NCBI RefSeq assembly: GCF_000739915.1
Contig: NZ_BBJT01000004.1
Location: 186,001 to 250,000, forward strand
Direction: 5' to 3'
Length of the DNA stretch: 64,000 bases
Source of the DNA: Paenibacillus chitinolyticus NBRC 15660
GTDB lineage: Bacteria > Bacillota > Bacilli > Paenibacillales > NBRC-103111
Shown piece by piece: positions 8,322 through 17,835 of this stretch; the first letter of the stretch is position 1, and each line of letters opens with the position of its first letter. A program made the position numbers and the translations under genes. The notes beneath the pieces were generated by a model. The model was not told the DNA's origin. It ran no database searches and saw nothing but the letters and a program-made list of their open reading frames with translations.

Positions 8322-9785
8322 ATGAATATGCGCTGGAAACCGCGGCCCTATGATCATACCCCTATATTTCGTCAAATTTGTACGTATTTCAAGGAACAGA
8401 TCCTAAAAGGAGAGCTCTCGCCAGGCACCCGACTTCCGACCGAAAGAGAGCTTGCGCTCCAATTGTCCGTCAACCGGAGCACCGTATCGGCCGCATACGA
8501 AGAACTCCGGGCTACCGGACTTGTTTATTCGGTACAGGGCAGCGGAACCCGGGTCAGCGAAAGCCTCTGGGAAACGACCGTCCAGACCGCGCCGAATTGG
8601 GATCATTATCTGGGACGGCGTTTCTTCAATCCCAACGCGGCGATAACCGACAAGATCAGCGAAGCCGCATCCATACCCGGTATCGTAAACATGATCAAAG
8701 GGGAGCTGTCCCCGGATCTGATGCCGCTCGGTCTGCTCGGCGAGCTCGCTGCCCAAATCGACTACACGCAGGCCTACAGCTACTTTTCGGATAACCGGGG
8801 TGAACCGGCCTTGCGCGCCACCCTGTCCGATTTTATGAAAACCCGGTCCGGCATCTCCGCTTCTCCCGAGAGCATCCTGGTCACATCAGGAGTGAAACAT
8901 TCGCTTCAGCTCATTTCCAACACTCTTCTCCAGCCCGGAGACGCCGTCGCTCTCGAAGGACCTTCCTACATCTATGCGATGCAAGTATTCTCATCATCCG
9001 GTATCCGCATGTTCCCGCTTCCCGTAGACGAACACGGCCTGATCCCGGACGAACTGCCTCGTCTGGTTCACAAGCACAACATCCGCATGGTTTTTACAAA
9101 TCCCACCTATCAGAATCCGACAGGCACAACACTCAGTCCGGCCCGCCGCGCCAAACTCATCGATTTGTGCGAACAGCTTCGGCTCCCGCTCGTGGAAGAC
9201 GATCCGTACGGCCAGCTTCATCTGTCCGGCTCGCCGCCCGTTCCGCCTTTAAAAGCTTCTCCCGAAGGGGATAAGATCGTCATCTACCTCGGAACGTTGT
9301 CCAAAATATCAACACCCGGCATGCGTACCGGCTGGATTGTGGCTCCCCCTCCGGTGATCGCCAAACTCGCCGAGACCAAAAACCGGATGGGTTACAGCTC
9401 CAGCCATTCGGGAGAACGGCTCGCGCAGCTCTACATGACCTCCCCTTCGTCCGTTCAATCCCTCATCTCCATCCGCGAAGCTTTGACGGCAAGAAGAAAC
9501 GCCATGCTCAGCGCACTGCAAAGCGAACTTTATCCGTACGCATCCGTTTTCGGCGGAAACCATAACGCACCGGGGGGATATTACGTCTGGCTCAAGCTCA
9601 ATCTGCCTTTGGAAGACAAACAATTGGTCGATTTAGCTATAAAGGAAGGCGTCATGTTGTGGCCCGGAAGCATTTACGGCATGAAAAAAGGATTTTTTAG
9701 ACTCACGTACGCCTCGATCCGGGAACACGAAATCGTCGAAGGAGTCCGCAGAATACGGCGTGCTTTCGAAAAAGCGGTTCTGTAG
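8322..9785 (+). CDS. MocR-type GntR regulator with aminotransferase-like domain
   Basis: The 487-residue protein starts with a GntR winged helix (about residues 12-78, with the recognition segment LSVNRSTVSAAYEEL) joined to a class I aminotransferase-like domain (about 115-487). The PLP lysine is Lys328 in LGTLSKIS, and NPTYQNPTG (260-268) and VEDDPYG match fold-type I binding loops. MocR proteins use PLP plus an amine or amino acid as inducer and usually control a divergent gene, here the MFS transporter. AAGGAGG precedes the ATG at 7 bases. Enzymatic activity is not expected but cannot be ruled out. Confidence 0.9.
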   Translation: MNMRWKPRPYDHTPIFRQICTYFKEQILKGELSPGTRLPTERELALQLSVNRSTVSAAYEELRATGLVYSVQGSGTRVSESLWETTVQTAPNWDHYLGRRFFNPNAAITDKISEAASIPGIVNMIKGELSPDLMPLGLLGELAAQIDYTQAYSYFSDNRGEPALRATLSDFMKTRSGISASPESILVTSGVKHSLQLISNTLLQPGDAVALEGPSYIYAMQVFSSSGIRMFPLPVDEHGLIPDELPRLVHKHNIRMVFTNPTYQNPTGTTLSPARRAKLIDLCEQLRLPLVEDDPYGQLHLSGSPPVPPLKASPEGDKIVIYLGTLSKISTPGMRTGWIVAPPPVIAKLAETKNRMGYSSSHSGERLAQLYMTSPSSVQSLISIREALTARRNAMLSALQSELYPYASVFGGNHNAPGGYYVWLKLNLPLEDKQLVDLAIKEGVMLWPGSIYGMKKGFFRLTYASIREHEIVEGVRRIRRAFEKAVL

Positions 9786-9885
9786 CCCGATTTTCCCCGC
9801 CCCGGGTGTAACCGATTTGCCCGTAATCCGTATGATCAGGGAGACAACGTGCTCCGGCACAACTATCTCCGAACGGAAGTGAGAC

Positions 9886-10923
9886 ATGAACAGACGGCAA
9901 TTTCTCCGTTCCCTTGCGGGGGCTATTGCGGCGGCCTCTCTCGGTGCCGCCGCTTTCTACACTTTTTTTACACGCGGCGCTTCCAAGGAGCTGGGCTCGG
10001 GGCTGAACGCCGCTTCCCCAGGACCATCCGGGACGCCGACTCCGGTGCCTGCCGGCCCGGGAAAGCTGCTCGCGTCCTTCTGGCTGCTGAGCGACCTGCA
10101 CGTCACCCCTTACGATTCCGGGACCTCCGACAAGCTGAAGAAAGCGCTGGCCGATCTCGTAAAGCCGGAGCATCCCGGGGATGCGCTAATTTTGGGAGGA
10201 GATCTGACCGAGTACGGCTCGGATAACGATTACAAGCAGCTCAAAAACGTGCTCAGCGGCTTCAAGCTGCCTCCTTTATATGCCAACATGGGCAATCACG
10301 ACTATTACGACATATGGATCGACGGCAAAGGAAGCTTCGCCACAGAGACGCAGCCCAACGGTAAAACGGATGCGCAATCGAGGCAGCGGTTTCAGGCTTT
10401 TATGAAAACCGAGCGCCCTTACGGCAAGTTTGAAGCCGGCAGAATTCCGGTTTTCCTACTGTCCCAAGAAGCCTACGTGCAGGAAAAACCTGAGGTTGGC
10501 GAAGGTGCGTGGTACTCGGATACCCAACTGGACTGGCTGAAAGCCGAGCTGGCGAAACTGGAGAATCATCTCCCTGTTCTCGTCATGATTCACCAGCCTC
10601 TTCCGCAGGAAGGCTCCGACGGCGGCACTCACCGGGTGATCCGGGCCAACGAGCTGCGCGCTATTCTTGCCCCTTATCCCAATGTATTCGTATTCTCGGG
10701 CCACACGCACCGCGATTTTACGGCCAACCATTATACCCGCCACGCCACCTTTCACTGGTTCAGCAACTCTACCGTAGGGCGCAGCCGCTCCAAAGTGTTG
10801 TCTCAGGGAATGTACATCCAGGTTTACGAGCATGAGGTTCGCGTACGCGGCCGGGAGTTCAGCAATGCAAGCTGGATCGGCGCGGCGGACTGGACCGTTC
10901 CGCTCAAAAAAGCGGCGGACTGA
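9886..10923 (+). CDS. Tat-exported metallophosphoesterase
   Basis: A 345-residue calcineurin-like phosphoesterase. The N-terminus has a twin-arginine signal (RRQFLRS at 3-9) followed by an Ala-rich hydrophobic stretch to about residue 27, so the enzyme probably crosses the membrane folded with its metals. All family motifs are present: Asp70 and His72 in LLSDLH, GGDLTEYG at 104-111, GNHDYYD at 136-142, IHQP and FSGHTH. The pair of metal ions cleaves phosphomono- or diesters. The substrate is unknown. It stands alone on the plus strand, with a hairpin at 10962-10994 and a typical terminator at 11090-11117 downstream. Confidence 0.88.
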   Translation: MNRRQFLRSLAGAIAAASLGAAAFYTFFTRGASKELGSGLNAASPGPSGTPTPVPAGPGKLLASFWLLSDLHVTPYDSGTSDKLKKALADLVKPEHPGDALILGGDLTEYGSDNDYKQLKNVLSGFKLPPLYANMGNHDYYDIWIDGKGSFATETQPNGKTDAQSRQRFQAFMKTERPYGKFEAGRIPVFLLSQEAYVQEKPEVGEGAWYSDTQLDWLKAELAKLENHLPVLVMIHQPLPQEGSDGGTHRVIRANELRAILAPYPNVFVFSGHTHRDFTANHYTRHATFHWFSNSTVGRSRSKVLSQGMYIQVYEHEVRVRGREFSNASWIGAADWTVPLKKAAD

Positions 10924-11459
10924 ACCCGTACCGCCGGACATGCCCCGCCGCAGACGCAGACAGGCCGGACACCGGCATAAACCCCGGTGTCCGGCTGTTA
11001 CTCGGCGTTATTGAGCTCCCCCTCGCACTTGATTTCCGGCCAAACAAAAAGCCGCCCAGGAATGACATTCCCGTTCGGCTGCCGGTGGGTCCCTCTGTGC
11101 ACCAGGGGGATTTTTTTATGCAGGGAAATCAAAATGTGTTTTACCCGTTTTCGCACTCTTTCGCCGTCGGCTCGTAGAAGCAGTGCAGCTTGTAACGGCC
11201 GACTAAAGGCTGATTGTACCGGGTCAGCGGACAGTCGCCCGGCCACGAGCGTTCACCGTTGATGGGCCGGCACGCCAGCGGCTTATCCGCTACCGGGCTT
11301 TCCGGTAGTGGGATAAGCCGCTGGACGGCCTCGAATGCGTGAGGCTGGTAAATCATTTGCGGAATAGTCCGCAGTCCTTTGAAATCCGAGCGATTCGCCC
11401 AGGCCCGGTTGATTCCCAGGCCCAAATGAGCGAATAAAATTTATTCGGCGGCGCTGTTT
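10924..11459. other. gene-poor stretch with three hairpins
   Basis: About 530 bases without a convincing gene. It holds an inverted repeat GCCGGACACCGG/CCGGTGTCCGGC (about 10962-10994), the rho-independent terminator at 11090-11117, and a long imperfect hairpin at 11277-11322. A minus-strand open frame (11141-11425, 94 codons, TTG start) has no ribosome site and runs through the long hairpin, so it is not called as a gene. Confidence 0.5.
11090..11117 (+). terminator. rho-independent terminator
   Basis: TCCCTCTG and CAGGGGGA pair around a TGCAC loop (11090-11110), followed by seven T residues (11111-11117). It ends plus-strand transcription from the metallophosphoesterase gene. Confidence 0.75.
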
Positions 11460-12368
11460 CTAACGGTGCTGCGCGTAGCGGGAAGCCTTGGAGATCCGGC
11501 GAATCTCCTCCAGTTCTTCCGCGGACAACGGGTCCGCCGCTGCCGCCTCCGCGTTGTGCGCGAGCTGCTCCACGGAGCTGGCCCCCGGGATGACGGCGGC
11601 TACCGCCGGATGGGACAGAGCGTAACGGATGGCCATATGGCCGGGGTCTCTGCCCGGACCGGCCGCCTCAAGCAGCTGCCCTCGTACCTGCGGCAGTTCT
11701 TCCGGGCTGTAATCGAGATAGCCCTGAGCGGCTTTCTCTTCTCCGCTTGCGGTAAGAATGCCCCGGGCTACCGGCCCGCGGGCAATCAGGCTGATGCCCT
11801 TGTCCTCCAGTAGGGGCAGTACCTCTTCTTCCGGCCGCCGGTCCAAGACGCTGTATTGGCTCATCACGCTGACGATGCCGGAGCGCTTCACATATTCGCG
11901 GATAACGTTCGGCCGGATCGAAGAGATCCCGTAATGGCGGATGAGCCCTTCCTCCTTGAGTTCCTCGAAAGCCTCGATCGTTTCGTCGATGGGGTCCTCC
12001 AGCGTCCCGCCGTGAAGCTGGTACACATCGATATAATCGGTCTGGAGCCTCTTAAGGCTGTCTTTCACTGCCGATTTGATATACGCTTTGGACGGGTCCC
12101 ACGTCCATCCCTCCCGGCCCGGTACTCTGCGGTTGCCCACTTTCGTCGCCAGCACCACCTCGGATCTGCGTCCTCGGATCGCTTTGCCTACCAGCTCCTC
12201 ATTGCGGCCTTCGTCGTACAGATCGGCCGTATCGAGGAACGTTACGCCCAGATCCAGAGCCCGGCAGACGAGTTCGACCGCCTTTTTTTCCTCCGTCCCT
12301 AGAGACATGCAGCCAAGCCCGACTTCACTTATAAACAGATCGGATTGTCCCAGTCGATTCTTTTTCAT
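11460..12368 (-). CDS. aldo/keto reductase
   Basis: A 302-residue NADPH-dependent oxidoreductase of the aldo/keto reductase superfamily. The catalytic tetrad is visible: Asp46, Tyr51 (TADLYDEG), Lys76 (LATKVG) and His119 (YQLHG). The GCMSLG motif after the first strand and the DTADLY segment match the YghZ/Tas-like branch that acts on aldehydes and small carbonyls. Length fits the family. The gene stands alone on the minus strand between the terminator region and the Dabb gene. The physiological substrate cannot be inferred. Confidence 0.9.
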   Translation of the reverse strand: MKKNRLGQSDLFISEVGLGCMSLGTEEKKAVELVCRALDLGVTFLDTADLYDEGRNEELVGKAIRGRRSEVVLATKVGNRRVPGREGWTWDPSKAYIKSAVKDSLKRLQTDYIDVYQLHGGTLEDPIDETIEAFEELKEEGLIRHYGISSIRPNVIREYVKRSGIVSVMSQYSVLDRRPEEEVLPLLEDKGISLIARGPVARGILTASGEEKAAQGYLDYSPEELPQVRGQLLEAAGPGRDPGHMAIRYALSHPAVAAVIPGASSVEQLAHNAEAAAADPLSAEELEEIRRISKASRYAQHR

Positions 12369-12487
12369 AAACGGATTCTTCCTTCCTCTGTTCGTATTCA
12401 GAACGCCTTCTATCCTATAAAAGGAAGCCGGTACCCATCCGGCACACGGCTTCGTATGTACGTTTATATCTTCGGGTCGCTCCCCAA

Positions 12488-12781
12488 TCAGATACGGATG
12501 TCAACCACAATGCTGTCCACACGGCCGACTTCGCGGATATAAGCGGCAACCGCCTGATGCTCCGGATGAGGTCCGTAAGCTTCCAGCGCTTCCTGGTTCT
12601 CGAAACGGACGGACAGAACCAGCTGATACCCCTGGCTGTTGGGGGAGAAATTCAGCCCCGCCTGCAGGTCAATGACGCCGGACAGGTGGTTCTTCAACGC
12701 TTTAAATCGGGCGATAACGTCCTGAAGCTGCTCCTCCGTCGTGGATTCGCCGAATTTTACAAGCACGATATGATCGATCAA
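12488..12781 (-). CDS. Dabb family (stress-responsive A/B barrel) protein
   Basis: A 97-residue protein matching the dimeric alpha/beta barrel family: it opens with MIDHIVLVKF, has a central LQAGLNFSP segment and the typical HPEHQAV motif near residue 77 before the final IVVDIRI strand. Members form homodimers; some are enzymes on hydrophobic or polyketide-like substrates, others are of unknown function. It is transcribed alone, with a ribosome site AAGAGGG just before the ATG. Confidence 0.85.
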   Translation of the reverse strand: MIDHIVLVKFGESTTEEQLQDVIARFKALKNHLSGVIDLQAGLNFSPNSQGYQLVLSVRFENQEALEAYGPHPEHQAVAAYIREVGRVDSIVVDIRI

Positions 12782-12979
12782 TGGATTCCCTCTTTTCCAA
12801 TCGTAATGCTTTCAGTATACCATATCGTTTTTTGAATGCTAACCCGGCACGGCTGCGGGCATGTTCCCGTTTCCTCACATTTTATCTCGCTCCCGATCAC
12901 ATATCGTCCCTTCCCGTGAATATACTTACTTAACAACAGGCCAAACTGTGCCCCATATTCCACAAGGAAGGTGCCCATC

Positions 12980-14140
12980 ATGACAGACTCTTCGTTTATC
13001 GTCTCCCGAGAGGACTGGTCACTTCACCGCAAAGGCTTCCAGGACCAGACGAGACACCAGGAAAAAGTCCGCGATGCGATCAAACAGAATCTGCCCGACA
13101 TCGTGTCCGATGAGAGCATCATTCTGTCCAACGGCAAGCAGGTTGTCAAAGTCCCGATCCGCTCACTCGACGAGTACCGGTTCCGATATAACTACCAGAA
13201 AAGCAAGCATGTCGGACAGGGCGACGGCGACAGTCAAGTCGGTGACGTTCTCGGCGTAGATCCCCAGCCTTCCTCCAAAGGAGGCAAAGGCGAAGGAGCC
13301 GGCGATAAGGCCGGCGAGGATTATTACGAGGCCGAGGTTTCGTTCGAGGAGCTGCAGGCTCTCCTTTTCGAAGAGCTGGAACTGCCGTTCCTGCAGCGCA
13401 AAGATAAGAAAAATTTCTCGGTGAAGGAAGTGCTTTTCAACGATATCCGCAAGAAAGGCATTATGTCCAACATCGACAAGAAGAAGACGATACTCGAAAA
13501 TTTACGGCGCAACGCCACGCAGGGCGATCCCGGCATCCATGGCATTTCGCCGGACGATCTGCGTTTCAAAACGTGGAACGAAGTGGAAAAGCCTCATTCC
13601 AACGCCCTCATCATCGCCATGATGGATACGTCGGGGTCCATGGGATCGTTCGAAAAGTTTATCGCCCGCAGCTTCTTCTTCTGGATGACGCGTTTCTTAA
13701 GGACGAAGTATGAGCATGTCGAAATCGTGTTCATCGCCCATCATACGGAAGCGAGAGAAGTGACGGAGGAGGAGTTTTTTACAAAAGGCGAAAGCGGCGG
13801 TACGATCTGTTCTTCCGCATACCAGGCCGCGCTGGACATCATCGACTCCCGGTATCCGCCGGAGCAGTATAACATTTATCCGTTCCATTTCTCGGACGGC
13901 GACAATCTCACCTCGGACAACGAACGCTGTGTGAAGCTGATCGGACAGCTAATGGAGCGTTCCAACATGTTCGGCTACGGCGAAGTCAACCAGTATAACC
14001 GCAGCTCCACGCTCATGTCCGCTTACCGCAATATTCATCATCCGAAATTTATGCACTACATCATCCGGGAAAAATCCGAAGTGCACAAGGCGCTCCGATC
14101 CTTCTTCACACCCCGTACCGAGGGAGGCGAACTTATTTGA
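12980..14140 (+). CDS. yhbH: YhbH/YeaH family sporulation-stress protein (DUF444)
   Basis: The 386-residue product belongs to the YhbH/YeaH family. The N-terminal part has the DEYRFRYNY segment, and the C-terminal half is a von Willebrand A-like domain with the metal-site motif DTSGSMG near residue 217 and a later SGGT and FSDGDN. In Bacillus yhbH is sporulation-linked; the Escherichia homologue YeaH works with the kinase YeaG (PrkA) and the SpoVR homologue YcgB. I chose ATG at 12980 because AAGGAAG (12964-12970) is then about nine bases away; the in-frame GTG at 12971 would touch it. prkA is not in this window. Stop overlaps the spoVR start. Confidence 0.9.
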   Translation: MTDSSFIVSREDWSLHRKGFQDQTRHQEKVRDAIKQNLPDIVSDESIILSNGKQVVKVPIRSLDEYRFRYNYQKSKHVGQGDGDSQVGDVLGVDPQPSSKGGKGEGAGDKAGEDYYEAEVSFEELQALLFEELELPFLQRKDKKNFSVKEVLFNDIRKKGIMSNIDKKKTILENLRRNATQGDPGIHGISPDDLRFKTWNEVEKPHSNALIIAMMDTSGSMGSFEKFIARSFFFWMTRFLRTKYEHVEIVFIAHHTEAREVTEEEFFTKGESGGTICSSAYQAALDIIDSRYPPEQYNIYPFHFSDGDNLTSDNERCVKLIGQLMERSNMFGYGEVNQYNRSSTLMSAYRNIHHPKFMHYIIREKSEVHKALRSFFTPRTEGGELI

Positions 14141-15567
14141 CACCGGACGAAATACGCCAGCTTGAACATGCGATTGCGGAAATTACGGAAGTGGCCGAAG
14201 GCTTCGGCCTCGACTTCTATCCGATGCGCTATGAAATATGCCCCGCCGATATCATTTATACGTTCGGGGCTTACGGAATGCCGACCCGCTTTTCGCATTG
14301 GAGCTTCGGCAAAACCTTCCACAAGATGAAGACCCAATACGATTTCGGGCTTAGCAAAATTTACGAACTGGTCATCAATTCCGATCCCTGCTACGCGTTC
14401 CTGCTCGACGGCAACTCGCTGATCCAGAACAAGCTGATCGTGGCGCACGTTCTCGCTCACTGCGATTTTTTCAAAAACAACGCGCGTTTCTCCCGCACCA
14501 ACCGCAATATGGTGGAAAGCATGTCGGCTACCGCCGAGCGCGTGCGTCAATACGAGATCGAGTACGGAGCCCGGCGGGTCGAGGAATTTCTGGACTGCGT
14601 GCTGGCCGTGCAGGAGCACGTCGATCCGAGCCTGACGACGCCGGGACGCATGAAACCGGAAGAACAGGACGGCAAGGACAACGACAAGCTCGGCAGGAAC
14701 GGCAGACCGAAAACCGGCTACGAGGACCTGTGGGATTTGGAGCGGCAGGACTCGGAACCGGAGGAGGAAGAAAGCCGGACGGTCCGTTTTCCGCCGAAAC
14801 CGGAGAAGGACATTCTCCTGTTCATTGAAGAGAACGCTCCCCACCTGGAGGACTGGCAGCGCGATATTATGACCATGATGCGCGATGAAATGCTCTACTT
14901 CTGGCCGCAGATGGAGACCAAAATCATGAACGAAGGCTGGGCTTCGTACTGGCATCAGCGCATTCTGCGCGAGCTTGACCTGACCGAGGAGGAGACGATC
15001 GAGTACTCCAAGCTGAATTCGGGCGTAGTCCAGCCGTCCAGGCATTCGCTTAACCCCTACTACCTCGGGCTCAAAATCTTCGAGGATATCGAGAAGCGCT
15101 GGGACAATCCGAATGAGGAAGAACGGGAAAAGTACGGGCGGCGGGACGGCGGAGGCCGAAACAAACTTTTCGAAGTCCGGGAATTCGATTCGGACACCTC
15201 TTTTATCCGCAATTACATGACCAAAGAGCTGGTCGAAGACCTGGATCTGTATGTGTTCGAGAAAAAGGGGCCGGAATGGAAAATCACCGACAAGACCTGG
15301 AAAAACATCAGGGACCAACTGGTATATTCCCGGGTTAACGGCGGCTTTCCTTATCTGGAAGTGTACGACGGGGATTACCAGCGCAACGGAGAGCTGTATC
15401 TGCGGCACTCGTACGAAGGCGTCGAGCTCGACCTGAAATACGTGGAAAAAACGTTGCCGTACTTGTACCGGCTGTGGGGCAAACCCGTCTACCTGCAAAG
15501 CGTGGTGGAAGATAAAGCGGTGCTGTTTTCATACGACGGAAAGAAAAGCCACCGAAAGTTTATGTAA
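14137..15567 (+). CDS. spoVR: SpoVR family protein
   Basis: A 476-residue protein matching SpoVR of Bacillus subtilis (spore cortex formation) and YcgB of enterics, in length and in conserved segments such as [11 protein letters not shown] near residue 24, CDFFKNN and NEGWASYWH near residue 267. The biochemical role is not known for the family. The start is TTG at 14137, whose last two bases and the next A form the yhbH stop codon (TTGA overlap), so it is translated by coupling. An unusual start codon in a core sporulation gene suggests tight ratio control with YhbH. Confidence 0.92.
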   Translation: MTPDEIRQLEHAIAEITEVAEGFGLDFYPMRYEICPADIIYTFGAYGMPTRFSHWSFGKTFHKMKTQYDFGLSKIYELVINSDPCYAFLLDGNSLIQNKLIVAHVLAHCDFFKNNARFSRTNRNMVESMSATAERVRQYEIEYGARRVEEFLDCVLAVQEHVDPSLTTPGRMKPEEQDGKDNDKLGRNGRPKTGYEDLWDLERQDSEPEEEESRTVRFPPKPEKDILLFIEENAPHLEDWQRDIMTMMRDEMLYFWPQMETKIMNEGWASYWHQRILRELDLTEEETIEYSKLNSGVVQPSRHSLNPYYLGLKIFEDIEKRWDNPNEEEREKYGRRDGGGRNKLFEVREFDSDTSFIRNYMTKELVEDLDLYVFEKKGPEWKITDKTWKNIRDQLVYSRVNGGFPYLEVYDGDYQRNGELYLRHSYEGVELDLKYVEKTLPYLYRLWGKPVYLQSVVEDKAVLFSYDGKKSHRKFM

Positions 15568-15606
15568 AAGAGATTGGACAGCGAGGGAACAAGTCGTTTG
15601 TCCACT

Positions 15607-15662
15607 AAAAAATAGCCTGTTTGACCATCAGCATCTTAGCTGCGGTTAGGCAGGCTTTTTTT
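15607..15662 (+). terminator. terminator after spoVR
   Basis: AAAAAATAGCCTG and CAGGCTTTTTTT flank a 31-base loop that holds a small inner hairpin. The T run at 15655-15662 is on the plus strand, 90 bases after the spoVR stop. Confidence 0.6.
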
Positions 15663-15800
15663 GCTGCGGTTCGCATCTGGCGTGCGCAGCGGTATTCACG
15701 TACCCGCCTGGGTCTTCACCATCAGTATATTGCGATGAGCCCAACTAGGCTTGCGAGCCAGTAGATTTCAAGCTGCCAATCGGCCCGACTCCGAGCCAGA

Positions 15801-15855
15801 CAAACAAAAACCTGCCTATCCCGGTTATAAACCGGTTCAGGCAGGTTTTTGTTTG
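15801..15855. terminator. bidirectional terminator
   Basis: A 17-base perfect stem CAAACAAAAACCTGCCT (15801-15817) pairs with 15839-15855, and an inner CCGGTT/AACCGG stem occupies 15821-15835. A and T runs on both arms allow termination in both directions, between spoVR and the end of the glycan operon. Confidence 0.85.
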
Positions 15856-15883
15856 CGGCGCCCGAAGCGCGGGAAATTCCCGC

Positions 15884-16705
15884 CTACTTGCAGAAGCCGG
15901 CTACCGGAATGTCCGACATATGGGCGGATACCGGAATATCGAGCAGGGAGCAGATCAAAGGAGCAATCGCCAGTTGAGGCAGGTAACTGTCCGTGTACAC
16001 GCCCGGCGTGAACCGGTCCCCGATCGCGACCAGGCCGACATCCCGCTCCGCGTCGCCCGTCCCGCCGTGATGTCCGTCTTCATTCATGCCGTGATCGGAT
16101 GTAATGAGAATCTGGTAGCCCTGCTCCATCCAGACGGGCAGGAGAACGGCAAGCAGTCCGTCCATATGTAGAGCCTGTCCCCGGTACCTGGCGGAATCAG
16201 ACGTAAATTTGTGGCCCGCATCGTCGATGTTCATCGGATGAACGTACAGAAAGTCCGGGTTATGCGTCCTGCGCAAGTGCTCGGCATCCCCGATCAGATG
16301 GGAATCCGGGTAAGAGTCCTCATAGTAGAACATGCCATGCTGAATCGGCTTGCTCTCGTCGTGCTGAATGCGGTCGGCTACGTAATCGAACGGGGCCGAA
16401 TTGTACAGCTCGCTCACCCAGTGATAAGCCGCCGCGGCTGTCGTCAAGCCCTGCTGCCGGGCCAGATGAAACACGCTCGGAAAACGGGACAGCCTGACGA
16501 CATGGTTGGCCGTAATCCCGTTTATGTAACTGGGCGTCCCTGTCAGGAGCACCTCGTAAAGCGGCCTCGAGAGACTCGGAAGCTCCGATTTCACCTTGTA
16601 CAAGGCCGCTTGCGACTTTTCGACAAGATGATTCAAATAGCCCATGGATGAGAGCATGACGTCGTAGCGCAGTCCGTCCAATACAAGGACAATCGTTTTT
16701 GCCAT
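15884..16705 (-). CDS. alkaline phosphatase superfamily protein (nucleotide pyrophosphatase/phosphodiesterase type)
   Basis: A 273-residue member of the AlkP superfamily. Metal and nucleophile motifs are clear: Asp10 in LVLDGLRYD, a Ser/Thr-containing SLSRP segment near residue 45-49, NIDDAGH near residue 159, TSDHGM near residue 202 and GHHGG a few residues later. No signal peptide is seen, so it is cytosolic, unlike most AlkP-type nucleases. It is the last gene of the fucosidase operon, 53 bases after the GH18 gene. It may remove phosphate or phosphodiester decorations from imported glycans; that role is inference. Confidence 0.87.
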   Translation of the reverse strand: MAKTIVLVLDGLRYDVMLSSMGYLNHLVEKSQAALYKVKSELPSLSRPLYEVLLTGTPSYINGITANHVVRLSRFPSVFHLARQQGLTTAAAAYHWVSELYNSAPFDYVADRIQHDESKPIQHGMFYYEDSYPDSHLIGDAEHLRRTHNPDFLYVHPMNIDDAGHKFTSDSARYRGQALHMDGLLAVLLPVWMEQGYQILITSDHGMNEDGHHGGTGDAERDVGLVAIGDRFTPGVYTDSYLPQLAIAPLICSLLDIPVSAHMSDIPVAGFCK

Positions 16706-16758
16706 ACGTGTACCACCTTCTTTTATGTGGCTTTATGTGATTTCATGTTGTTTTGATC

Positions 16759-17820
16759 TTAAAAGGTTTTTGAAGCGCTGTCAATCGGTTTATTCAAACC
16801 GCGGTGCAGGCTGTCCAGCAGACGGCGGGTTTTATCGCAGCCGTACTCCCAAAACATGATGCCGGCCAAGTTTTTTTCCTCGACATACCGGCACTTATGC
16901 TGAAGGGATTCCTCGTCGTCGTAGGTGATAAACGTGCTGCCGTTGAACAGGTAAGGCGCTTTCGCTTCCTCGTCCCAATACCGGACATAGCCGTTTTTAT
17001 TGATGTAGTCGTTTGCAAGCGTCGTATAATTCGGACCGTACCCGCCCGAGCCTCCGGCGATCTGGTGAAGCCCGTTTGCCGCATCCGGCACCTTCTCCCA
17101 TTGGCGGGAATAAAAAGCGGCGCCGACGACGATTTTATCCCGGGGTACGCCTGCACTCAGGTACAGGTTAATCGACGTATCTGTGCTGATACGGAACAGA
17201 TCCCCCGTAGAATTGTAAAGATTCGTATGGTGCCCTGTGAGAACCTGGAAGCCGCCCCGCATGTCGTATGTCATCACCTGAAGAAAATCGAGATACCGGT
17301 GCACTTGGTCCATCTCCGTACCGTCCAGATAATACTGGTCGGCCCCCACTGCGATCGTCAGCAGGTAACGGCGTCCATCCTTGCGTCCCTGTTCGTCTAT
17401 CGCTTCCCTGATCGTTTGCAGAAGCAGCGTGAAATTCCGTTTGTCCTCGGGGCTCGACTGGATGCCTGCGGTGGAGTAGCAGGGATATTCCCAGTCCAGA
17501 TCAATCCCGTCGAACGGATGCGCTAGGAGGATATTCACGGCGGACTGCGCCATCCGTCTCCGGCCCTCCTCGGTGGAGGCCGCTTCGGAGAATCCGCCCG
17601 ATCCCCATCCGCCGACAGACAGGAGCAGAACGAGATCCGGATTAACGGTTTTAAAACGTGTCAGCTCATCCAGACAGGCAAGATGATCAATCCGGATTTC
17701 ATCTTCCCGGACATGGCCGAAAGCCACATTCAGATGGGTCAGCTTGCCGAGATCTTCCCCCGTTACGTCCGGGAGTCCGGCATCGGCGACATAGCCCGCT
17801 ACTACATAAGGTTTGCTCAT
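16759..17820 (-). CDS. glycoside hydrolase family 18 protein
   Basis: The 353-residue protein has the GH18 barrel motifs: SVGGWGSGGF at 68-77, the catalytic DGIDLDWE at 104-111 with Glu111 as acid, QVMTYDMRG near residue 183 and a final FWEYG. GH18 enzymes hydrolyse beta-1,4-N-acetylglucosamine links by substrate-assisted catalysis; the family holds chitinases and endo-beta-N-acetylglucosaminidases. No signal peptide or carbohydrate-binding module is present. Next to an alpha-fucosidase an intracellular N-glycan or chito-oligosaccharide substrate is more likely than crystalline chitin (inference). It starts 15 bases after the transglutaminase-like gene. Confidence 0.9.
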   Translation of the reverse strand: MSKPYVVAGYVADAGLPDVTGEDLGKLTHLNVAFGHVREDEIRIDHLACLDELTRFKTVNPDLVLLLSVGGWGSGGFSEAASTEEGRRRMAQSAVNILLAHPFDGIDLDWEYPCYSTAGIQSSPEDKRNFTLLLQTIREAIDEQGRKDGRRYLLTIAVGADQYYLDGTEMDQVHRYLDFLQVMTYDMRGGFQVLTGHHTNLYNSTGDLFRISTDTSINLYLSAGVPRDKIVVGAAFYSRQWEKVPDAANGLHQIAGGSGGYGPNYTTLANDYINKNGYVRYWDEEAKAPYLFNGSTFITYDDEESLQHKCRYVEEKNLAGIMFWEYGCDKTRRLLDSLHRGLNKPIDSASKTF

Positions 17821-17835
17821 TGCGGTGTTTTCCTC

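Noticed and set aside
10987-11262. Plus-strand open frame in the gap after the phosphoesterase
   Set aside because: Lies across a terminator and has no ribosome site; no family pattern.
11141-11425. 94-codon minus-strand open frame (TTG start)
   Set aside because: No ribosome site, no good start codon, runs through a palindromic hairpin and shows no recognisable family.
14056-15498. 480-codon minus-strand frame over spoVR
   Set aside because: Antisense shadow of a well-recognised gene; no ribosome site at its start.
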